Below the pieces are notes generated by a model. It made no database searches. It was not told where the DNA came from and was given only the letters and a program-made list of their open reading frames with translations. From Granulicella sp. UBA5172 (GTDB taxonomy: Bacteria > Acidobacteriota > Terriglobia > Terriglobales > Acidobacteriaceae), in assembly GCA_002413385.1 (NCBI GenBank), contig DHWW01000154.1, positions 13,914 through 19,156 on the forward strand: a stretch of 5,243 nucleotides of DNA, read 5' to 3'. The position numbers and the translations under genes were made by a program. This document shows, in pieces, positions 1 through 5,243 of this stretch; within the stretch, counting starts at the first letter, position 1; each line of letters begins with the position of its first letter.

Positions 1-3000
1 CGCAGGTCGTAGATGTCTCTGGGTCTAGCACGCCGGTGCTTGAGACGAGTTCCAATGCAATTGGTACGGTTGTCGACATGAAGCAGATTGAAGACCTTCC
101 GCTTCAGGGACGTGACCTGACATCGTTCTCGAAGCTTGTGGCTGGATACAACGGTACGTTCAATGGCCTGCCTTCGACCGATCAGGGTAGCAACATTGAC
201 GGTGTGGTGGGTAGCTCGAATCGTATGAAGTTTGGGGGGAACACGCAGCCTGCTGTCTCCCCACGGCTTGAATCCATTGAGCAGATGACAGTGCAGACGG
301 ATCAGTTGGATTTGAATGCTGGTTTTGGGCAGTCAAGTACGCAGTTGAATTTTGTTTCGCGGAGTGGTACCAATCATTTTCATGGGCGTCTGTATGAGGA
401 TTTCCGCAACTCAGGCCTGAACGCAAACAGCCGGTCAAATGACGTAGCTAAGGTTCGCAAGAATAAGCTGATTCTCAATGACTTTGGTGTAAGCGTTGGT
501 GGTCCCGTGTTCCACGATAAGCTCTTCTTTTTTGGCACCTTTGCCATGTCGAAGCAGCCCGGTAGCCTTTCTGCCACGAACAACTTCTTTACTTCAGACG
601 CACAACAGGGCAAGTTCTCCTATCAGGGAACGGATGGCAATACCCATAGCGTCAACGTATTCAACTTGGCGAGCCAGAGTAATCCATCGCTGCCGACTTC
701 GGTCAACTCGATTGTTGCGGCGCAATTTGTCCTGATTGACAAGGCCGTGGCTAATGGAGGAGTTACTACGACGCCGGACTTGAACTTCAATCAGGTTGGA
801 TGGAACAGTGCTTCTCCGACCACGCATTACTTCCCGGGTGGACGTCTCGACTACAACATGTCGAAGCGCGTGAAGATGTATCTGTCGACGCTGGTGTCTA
901 ATTCTTTTCAGCCCACCGTCGCTCCAGCTACATTCCCAGGAGCCGATTTTGCCAATCAAGTCGCAGGAAACAGTTCCAAAAACTATACGGCATCTTTCGG
1001 TCTGGATTTTATTGCTACGCCTAATCTGATCAACGATCTGAAGCTGGGGTATCTCTACAACGCCACAAAATGGGCCTACAATGCGGCTCCGCTCTATGCA
1101 ACACAGCCTACTGTGTGGTGGAATTATCCCGGCGCGAGCGGAACGATGTCTGGGCAGGCTTATCAAACGCCCGTTTCCACCTTTTATCCGATTCTTAGCG
1201 TGTCCGACTCTACGACTTGGCAACATGCAGCGCATTCCATTAGCTTTGGGGCTTCCTGGTATCGCGAGCAGGATCATTACTACAATCCTCCGGTTGGTTA
1301 CAATAATTACGACCTTGGCCTTGCAACCGGTGATCCAGCACTGCAGGCTTTCACCACCTCGTCTATGCCAAATGCAAACAACGCTACCATAGCAGAGGCT
1401 GCACAGCTTTACGCTGTGCTCGCGGGAAGAGTGTCCGATATCAACGGGACTTTCCCTTATAGCCAGCAAACGAAGACGTACGATCATACGATCGGGGCGT
1501 ATAACCTCGACGAAGTTGTAAGCCAGACAGGATTGTTCGCGGAGGACTCCTGGAGGGTGACACCTACCTTGACGCTGAACTATGGACTGCGTTGGGACTT
1601 CGTGGTTCCGCAACATGATCTGACGGCGGCGTACCACTCAGCATCCCCTGGGGACATCTACGGTCCTTCGGGTTTAGGAAATCTGTTTAAGCCTGGAAAT
1701 CTTCCTGGCAACATGAACCCTGTTCTGGCGACGAGACCGAGTCCTTACACGGCAACGAAGCTGACACCACAGCCTGCGTTCGGCTTTGCTTGGAATCCGA
1801 AGGTCACCGACGGACCCTTTAAAGCTCTTCTTGGCGGAGAGGGGACTGTCATCCGCGGTGGCTTTGCTCTTCGCCGGTTTACCGAGCCAGGCCAGTATTT
1901 CTGGAATAATGCCTCTGACTATGGTTCCTTCTTTTTCCAGAACTTCTATCTCAATGCAAACAACACTGGGGAGGCAGGAACGTTCGCGCCTGGCAGCCTG
2001 GCTCTTGGACAGCCTGTTCCGCAACTCGGATACGCTCCGGCGACCTACCAGGCAACAGAGTCACAGTCAGACTTCACCTTTCTTGGTGGTCCTGGCGTCA
2101 ATGGTCTAAACCCCAATATTCAGCAGCCATATAGCGAATCCTGGAACTTTGGTATTCAAAGGTCCTTGGGCTCATCGAGAGTGCTGGAGATTCGTTACAA
2201 CGGAAACCGGACGATTCACCAATGGATCAACATCAATCCTAACGAAGTAAACATCTTCGAGAACGGCTTCCTTGCAGAGTTCAAGACGGCGCAGGCAAAT
2301 CTGGCTACCTCCGTTGCGGCGAACCCGAACAATTCGAGTCCGTCCTTCGAAGGTACGAGTGGTTCGTTGCCCATTATTAGTGCGGCGTTTGGCGGACAGG
2401 GAGCAAGCGACTTCACCAATGCTCAGTTTGTGCGCTATCTGCAGACGGGTCAGGCAGGGGCGATGGCGAGCGTGTTGAGTGGTATCAACGGTAACGTTCC
2501 TTACTTCTGCAATCTAGTGGGGGCAAGTTTCGGTCCCTGTAAGAACAATATTGGGTATACCGGAGGAGGTGCGGGCTATCCCATCAACTTCTTCCAGGCA
2601 AATCCGTATGCAGCAGGGAATTCTACCGGGTACATGGTGGCTGGCGGCTACTCAAATTACAACGGCCTGCAGATAGATCTCCGCCAGGGATCATGGAAAG
2701 GCCTGCAATTCGATGCGAACTATACCTGGAGCCATTCGCTGGGTGTGGCTAGCCCGAATGATTGGACAGGAGCGCTCACCGTATTCTCATTGCGTAATTT
2801 ACGTAAGGGTTATGGGCCTAGCTTATTTGACCTGACCCAGGTGACGCATATGAACGGGACCTACGATCTTCCCTTCGGTCATGGACGGGCTCTCCTTGCA
2901 AATAGCAAGGTGGCGGATAAGGTGTTGGGCGGTCTAACGGTTGGAACGATCGTGACATTCCAGACCGGAGCTCCATTCCGGCTAAGGGGAGGGTACAGCA

Positions 3001-3446
3001 CCTACAATGACTATGGTGACGGTGGTGTCCGGTTGAATGGAGTGACTGCGTCGCAGTTGCAGAAGTCGATCGGCGTTCATCGCGTACCGGGTAAAACCTA
3101 TGCGAACCTCATTGACCCGAAGTACATCACACCTGGTCAAGGAGCGAATGCAACCTACATCACTCCAAATACAACCCCTGGCACAATTGGTGACGTTGTG
3201 TATCTGCATGGTCCGCACGCATTCTTCCAGGATCTGTCAGTCTCCAAGTCGATACCGATCCACAGGCAACTCAACTTCCAACTACAGGGTGAGTTTCTGA
3301 ATGTGTGGAACCATCCAGTCTTTGGAAACTCTGCTGGTTCCTTCAACTCCTCTATTCAGAGCACAAGTTTTGGGAGGGGCTCTGTAACAAATGAAGGATC
3401 TGGATTCGGTCGAATCATTGAACTGAGAGGCAATCTCCAGTTCTAA
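1..3446 (+). CDS. Oar-like TonB-dependent receptor, plug plus beta-barrel (5' partial)
   Basis: This is an outer-membrane, TonB-dependent receptor of the large acidobacterial Oar-like type; the ligand cannot be told from sequence. The reading frame (codons from nt 3) is already open at the window edge, so the first GTG at nt 36 is internal and not the start. The family normally has a signal peptide and a carboxypeptidase-regulatory-like (Ig-fold) domain upstream, so roughly 130-150 residues are probably missing. Visible parts in order: plug start with ETSSNAIGTVVD and DLPLQGRD (nt 42-120); the IDGVVGSSNRMKFGG stretch (about nt 197-241); LESIEQMTVQTDQLDLNAGFG (about nt 267-330); SRSGTNHFHG, the plug-to-barrel junction (about nt 356-387); SVGGPVFHDKLFFFG (about nt 492-537). 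The barrel follows, with QPAFGFAWNP (about nt 1770-1800), LEIRYNGNR (about nt 2184-2210), YTWSHSLG (about nt 2721-2745), YDLPFGHGR (about nt 2862-2888) and FLNVWNHPVFGN (about nt 3294-3330). It ends in NLQF: a terminal Phe is the usual barrel-insertion signal. The frame is intact, with no stop or frameshift. Only two Cys are visible (codons at nt 2508 and 2538). Confidence 0.93.
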   Translation, partial: QVVDVSGSSTPVLETSSNAIGTVVDMKQIEDLPLQGRDLTSFSKLVAGYNGTFNGLPSTDQGSNIDGVVGSSNRMKFGGNTQPAVSPRLESIEQMTVQTDQLDLNAGFGQSSTQLNFVSRSGTNHFHGRLYEDFRNSGLNANSRSNDVAKVRKNKLILNDFGVSVGGPVFHDKLFFFGTFAMSKQPGSLSATNNFFTSDAQQGKFSYQGTDGNTHSVNVFNLASQSNPSLPTSVNSIVAAQFVLIDKAVANGGVTTTPDLNFNQVGWNSASPTTHYFPGGRLDYNMSKRVKMYLSTLVSNSFQPTVAPATFPGADFANQVAGNSSKNYTASFGLDFIATPNLINDLKLGYLYNATKWAYNAAPLYATQPTVWWNYPGASGTMSGQAYQTPVSTFYPILSVSDSTTWQHAAHSISFGASWYREQDHYYNPPVGYNNYDLGLATGDPALQAFTTSSMPNANNATIAEAAQLYAVLAGRVSDINGTFPYSQQTKTYDHTIGAYNLDEVVSQTGLFAEDSWRVTPTLTLNYGLRWDFVVPQHDLTAAYHSASPGDIYGPSGLGNLFKPGNLPGNMNPVLATRPSPYTATKLTPQPAFGFAWNPKVTDGPFKALLGGEGTVIRGGFALRRFTEPGQYFWNNASDYGSFFFQNFYLNANNTGEAGTFAPGSLALGQPVPQLGYAPATYQATESQSDFTFLGGPGVNGLNPNIQQPYSESWNFGIQRSLGSSRVLEIRYNGNRTIHQWININPNEVNIFENGFLAEFKTAQANLATSVAANPNNSSPSFEGTSGSLPIISAAFGGQGASDFTNAQFVRYLQTGQAGAMASVLSGINGNVPYFCNLVGASFGPCKNNIGYTGGGAGYPINFFQANPYAAGNSTGYMVAGGYSNYNGLQIDLRQGSWKGLQFDANYTWSHSLGVASPNDWTGALTVFSLRNLRKGYGPSLFDLTQVTHMNGTYDLPFGHGRALLANSKVADKVLGGLTVGTIVTFQTGAPFRLRGGYSTYNDYGDGGVRLNGVTASQLQKSIGVHRVPGKTYANLIDPKYITPGQGANATYITPNTTPGTIGDVVYLHGPHAFFQDLSVSKSIPIHRQLNFQLQGEFLNVWNHPVFGNSAGSFNSSIQSTSFGRGSVTNEGSGFGRIIELRGNLQF

Positions 3447-3464
3447 ATTAGTGACCTAAACCCA

Positions 3465-3498
3465 GTGCCGGATGCTGCCTTTTGGCAGCATCCGGCAC
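3465..3498 (+). terminator. Perfect 15-bp hairpin after the receptor stop; possible terminator or 3' mRNA stabiliser
   Basis: The left arm GTGCCGGATGCTGCC (3465-3479) is exactly complementary to the right arm GGCAGCATCCGGCAC (3484-3498), with a TTTT loop (3480-3483). It starts 18 nt after the TAA of the receptor gene, the position expected of a transcript end. The base following the stem on either strand is not the start of a T-run (AAACATATTTGG on the + strand), so it is not a canonical intrinsic terminator. It could be a U-less terminator, a stabiliser of the mRNA 3' end, or one copy of a dispersed palindromic repeat. The hairpin itself is certain; its role is inferred. Confidence 0.6.
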
Positions 3499-3643
3499 AA
3501 ACATATTTGGCCGAAATGGAACACTTGGTGATTAGCAACTTCTTGAGTGGAAGACGAGTGATTTGAGTTGTACCCAACGGGGTAGAGCCTGTAGGAAAAA
3601 TGTCCTTGGCACTTAAGCTGATGGACGGAGTGCTACGGACGTC

Positions 3644-3673
3644 TTGTGTTTCATTCCGATTTTTATAACTTTG
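3644..3673 (+). promoter_or_regulatory. Weak promoter candidate for the TPR gene
   Basis: TATAAC at 3664-3669 matches five of six bases of a sigma-70 -10 box. The best -35-like hexamer, TTGTGT (3644-3649), is only 14 nt away, shorter than the usual 16-18. The same stretch also reads TTG, 19 nt, TAACTTTG (3666-3673), which is the spacing and pattern of Bacteroidetes-type promoters, although the window does not look like Bacteroidetes. A start near 3680 would give a leader of about 270 nt before the TPR start codon. This is a pattern match only. Confidence 0.18.
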
Positions 3674-3740
3674 CTGTATCGAACTGCGGCTGCCATGACA
3701 GTCTAGTGGACAAGACGTGTTGGGACGAACAGTGGATGTG

Positions 3741-3756
3741 GTGGTCGATCGACTAC
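3741..3756. promoter_or_regulatory. Palindrome around GTCGATCGAC, possible operator
   Basis: GTCGATCGAC (3744-3753) is a perfect 10-bp palindrome. It extends to a 16-nt inverted repeat, GTGGTCGA/TCGACTAC, with a single G-T mismatch. It sits about 195 nt upstream of the TPR start codon and about 70 nt downstream of the promoter candidate. Perfect dyads of this size can bind dimeric regulators, but a 10-mer palindrome also arises by chance in sequence of this composition. No regulator gene is present in the window to pair it with. Confidence 0.2.
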
Positions 3757-3937
3757 TGAAGGTAAGCAATATGTTCCATCGATTGTTCCTGGCAAGATAC
3801 GGTAACGGTATTTGCGATCAGTAGGAACAGCGCGAGTTGGATGATTTGTCTGTTCATAATATCCTCGGGGCAGAGCCTCCCGATTGGTGCGCGGGAATGG
3901 GCGCCAAGGGATCTTAAGAATTGGCCAGCTCCGGTTC

Positions 3938-3943
3938 AGGGAG
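3938..3943 (+). promoter_or_regulatory. Shine-Dalgarno sequence that fixes the TPR gene start
   Basis: AGGGAG (3938-3943), continuing as AGGGAGAG, lies 8 nt before the ATG at 3952. The earlier in-frame ATG at 3841 has no comparable purine-rich site, and starting there would put 37 polar or mixed residues in front of the signal sequence. The site therefore favours 3952 as the true start. Confidence 0.6.
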
Positions 3944-3951
3944 AGCGGTCT

Positions 3952-5094
3952 ATGTTGTCCGACGGCGATCTGCAATGCGGGCTCTTGAGCAATCAGCGCT
4001 GGAGGCTACAGTGGGTATGGACTGTAGTGCTGCTAGGGTGCGTCTTGCTGATCGAGGCTAGAGCGCAGAGTAGTTTCCCACCTGGTGAAGGATTATCCGA
4101 GAGGAACACGACGCCAGGGCAGACTTTTTCCGAGTCGGACCTGCAACGAGGCATTGATCTAACTCGGCGAGGTTTGTTCAATGAGGCGATTCCATCGCTG
4201 TTGAAAGCGCGAGCTGCTGTTCCGGAGGACTACGCCGCGGGATTCAATCTTGCGCTGTGCTATCTGGGCATTGGTGAATTCAAGCAGGCAATCAGTACGC
4301 TGAACGATCTGCGCAGCAGTGGGCACAATACATCTGCTGTGAATAATCTACTTGCACAGTCTTACGTAAGTGATGGTCAGACAACGCTCGCATTACAAGC
4401 GCTCGAGGAAGCCTCTAGACAGACGCCAAAGGATGAAAGGTTATACGCGTTTGTCGCCGACGCATGCACCGATCATTATGATTATGAACTCGGTCTGCGG
4501 GTAGTTGATCTGGGCTTGCGACAGCTGCCAGGTTCGGCGCGGCTTCATTATGAACGAGCAGTCTTTCTTGCAAGACTTGATCGACTGGAAGAAGCCAAAC
4601 CGGAGTTTCAACTCGCCAGCAAGCTTGCACCGGGTAGTGACATTGCATATCTGGCGTTGATTCAGGAGAACCTCTATGTAGACAATCTCCCCCAAGCATT
4701 GTTACTGGCGCGGGAGGGAATCAAAGCCGGTCATCGGGATTACCAGATGCTGTCACTGCTAGGGACTGTGCTGCTGCATGCAGGTGCAGCACCCGGCCAA
4801 CCAGAGTTTGTAGAGGCGCGTCATGCTTTAGAGGCATCGGTCGCTGCGCAGCCTTCCTACTCTACATCGCAGATAGCTTTAGGAAAGCTTTACCTGATGG
4901 AGGGTCGATTGCGTGACGCTGTCACTCATCTTGAGATTGGGCGGCGACTGGAGCCGCAGAATCCTTCCGTCTACACCAACCTGGCAGCGGCGTACAGGCG
5001 ATTGGGGGACAAGGATAAGGCACAAGAAAGTATCTCGGTGCTCACCGAGTTGCTGCGGGAGAAGTCGGCAAGCACCCGTCCTCCAATTCCATAG
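3952..5094 (+). CDS. Exported tetratricopeptide-repeat (TPR) protein, 380 aa
   Basis: This is a TPR scaffold protein predicted to act outside the cytoplasm, probably binding other proteins; no catalytic domain is visible. The start at 3952 is chosen because of the Shine-Dalgarno AGGGAG and because it places a signal sequence at the N-terminus: basic residues near 16-18 (RWR), a hydrophobic core at 21-34, and an A-R-A/Q signal-peptidase I-like site after residue 38. The hydrophobic run also contains LLGC (27-30), which resembles a lipobox, so a lipoprotein is possible though less likely with only about nine hydrophobic residues before it. A short polar linker (39-59) follows. About nine TPR-like helical pairs run from residue 60 to 369, with typical motifs such as GLFNEAIPSLLKA (74-86), FNLALCYLGIGEFKQAI (98-114), LDRLEEAKPEF (209-219), LGKLYLMEGRLRDAV (310-324) and YTNLAAAYRRLGDKDKA (341-357). 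The seventh repeat is longer (263-301), with an inserted GAAPGQPEF. The C-terminal tail is short and Pro-rich. It lies 505 nt after the receptor gene on the same strand. The fold is a confident call; the partner is unknown. Confidence 0.88.
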   Translation: MLSDGDLQCGLLSNQRWRLQWVWTVVLLGCVLLIEARAQSSFPPGEGLSERNTTPGQTFSESDLQRGIDLTRRGLFNEAIPSLLKARAAVPEDYAAGFNLALCYLGIGEFKQAISTLNDLRSSGHNTSAVNNLLAQSYVSDGQTTLALQALEEASRQTPKDERLYAFVADACTDHYDYELGLRVVDLGLRQLPGSARLHYERAVFLARLDRLEEAKPEFQLASKLAPGSDIAYLALIQENLYVDNLPQALLLAREGIKAGHRDYQMLSLLGTVLLHAGAAPGQPEFVEARHALEASVAAQPSYSTSQIALGKLYLMEGRLRDAVTHLEIGRRLEPQNPSVYTNLAAAYRRLGDKDKAQESISVLTELLREKSASTRPPIP

Positions 5095-5196
5095 GTTGAT
5101 GTGGGGATTGATCTTTTGCCCTGGGGAAAGGTCTGCACAGGATGCTGATATTTTGAGGGCGACGAGTTATTCATAGTTGCGGGTTAAGTTTGGCTC

Positions 5197-5202
5197 AGGA
5201 GG
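5197..5202 (+). promoter_or_regulatory. Strong Shine-Dalgarno AGGAGG near the right edge
   Basis: AGGAGG is a full match to the 16S rRNA anti-Shine-Dalgarno core. It lies 10 nt before a GTG at 5213 whose frame stays open to the window end. The nearer TTG at 5206 runs into TAA after six codons, so GTG is the better start. Confidence 0.4.
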
Positions 5203-5212
5203 CATTTGCGAG

Positions 5213-5243
5213 GTGTTACAGGGTAAGCGTCCGAGGAACGCAC
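5213..5243 (+). CDS. Possible start of a downstream gene (3' partial, ten codons visible)
   Basis: A GTG codon preceded by AGGAGG opens a frame reading M-L-Q-G-K-R-P-R-N-A up to the window edge. The basic beginning (K, R, R) would suit the N-region of a signal peptide, but no hydrophobic core can be seen yet. It is 118 nt after the TPR stop codon, on the same strand, and no clear terminator lies between, so it could be co-transcribed with the TPR gene. Ten codons are far too few to name a product, and another open frame (from nt 5157) also crosses the edge. Confidence 0.35.
   Translation, partial: MLQGKRPRNA

Larger units (their letters stand above)
3447..3951. other. 505-nt gene-free intergenic region upstream of the TPR gene
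   Basis: No recognisable protein or RNA gene is visible on either strand. It opens with the 15-bp hairpin listed separately. Only tiny + strand frames occur, such as 22 codons at 3600-3668 and 17 codons at 3771-3824, neither with a recognisable product. Other small structures are a 5-bp stem TACCC/GGGTA (3571-3575 with 3580-3584), a direct repeat ACGGTA-ACGGTA (3799-3810), and a 6-bp stem-loop 3865-3870/3878-3883 (one G-T pair, 7-nt loop) about 70 nt before the TPR start. Its length and position suggest that it carries the promoter and leader of the TPR gene. Confidence 0.6.

Noticed and set aside
36..38. GTG at 36 as the receptor start codon
   Set aside because: The frame is open back to nt 3, and the family has a signal peptide and an N-terminal domain before this point, so the gene begins outside the window.
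594..1637. 347-codon open frame on the - strand, opposite the receptor gene
   Set aside because: The opposing + strand frame matches a well-known family along its whole length, while the - strand product is Arg/Ser-rich with no recognisable domain. It is best explained as a chance frame opposite a long, GC-biased gene.
2894..2910. Hairpin CCTTGC-AAATA-GCAAGG
   Set aside because: It is a 6-bp stem inside the receptor coding region with no T-run; such stems are frequent by chance.
3607..3622. Sigma-54-like TGGCAC followed by GC
   Set aside because: The GC falls three bases too early relative to the GG to fit the fixed -24/-12 spacing.
3600..3668. 22-codon + strand frame beginning MSLALKLMDG
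   Set aside because: The AGGA before it is only 3 nt from the ATG, too close for normal initiation, and the product is not recognisable.
3443..3769. 108-codon - strand frame across the intergenic region
   Set aside because: It has no recognisable domain and a Ser/Thr-rich, random-looking product, and it would run through the perfect hairpin and end at the receptor stop codon. A second - strand frame at 3703-3975 is equally unconvincing and overlaps the TPR signal sequence.
3771..3824. 17-codon + strand frame beginning MFHRLFLARY, a possible leader peptide
   Set aside because: An AAGG lies 8 nt upstream, but there is no run of a single amino acid and no alternating terminator structure after it, so attenuation is not supported.
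1..5243. CRISPR arrays, insertion sequences, tRNA or rRNA genes, phage or defence modules
   Set aside because: No spaced direct repeats, terminal inverted repeats flanking a transposase, cloverleaf structures or relevant protein motifs were seen on either strand.

Overview
The window looks like a piece of an acidobacterial chromosome (Terriglobia/Acidobacteriaceae-like). This is inferred mainly from the first gene. Its plug and barrel motifs match the very large Oar-like TonB-dependent receptors that are heavily expanded in that phylum. The base composition looks moderate (a little over half G+C by eye), which fits. No rRNA, tRNA or other phylogenetic marker is present, so the assignment rests on protein-family resemblance recalled without a search.

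Layout, all on the + strand: (1) nt 1-3446 is a TonB-dependent receptor gene whose 5' end lies outside the window. The visible 1,147 codons hold the plug and the whole beta-barrel, ending in a C-terminal Phe. (2) nt 3447-3951 is a 505-nt gap with no convincing gene. It begins with a perfect 15-bp hairpin just after the receptor stop, and further on holds a 10-bp palindrome, a possible promoter and a weak leader stem-loop. (3) nt 3952-5094 is a gene for an exported, 380-residue protein made almost entirely of TPR repeats. It starts at an internal ATG with a good Shine-Dalgarno sequence, not at the upstream-most ATG. (4) nt 5095-5243 is a downstream spacer that may contain the first ten codons of another gene, a GTG start behind AGGAGG, cut off by the window edge.

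How the parts may work together: the receptor should sit in the outer membrane and import (or bind) an unidentified ligand, powered by TonB-ExbBD encoded elsewhere. The TPR protein carries a signal sequence and should be periplasmic or membrane-attached, where TPR scaffolds usually bind other proteins. Adjacency and shared direction suggest a link, but the 505-nt gap and the hairpin suggest separate transcription units. I see no CRISPR array, insertion sequence, phage gene, toxin-antitoxin pair or other defence-type system. This is mostly an ordinary window with a few regulatory details worth checking.
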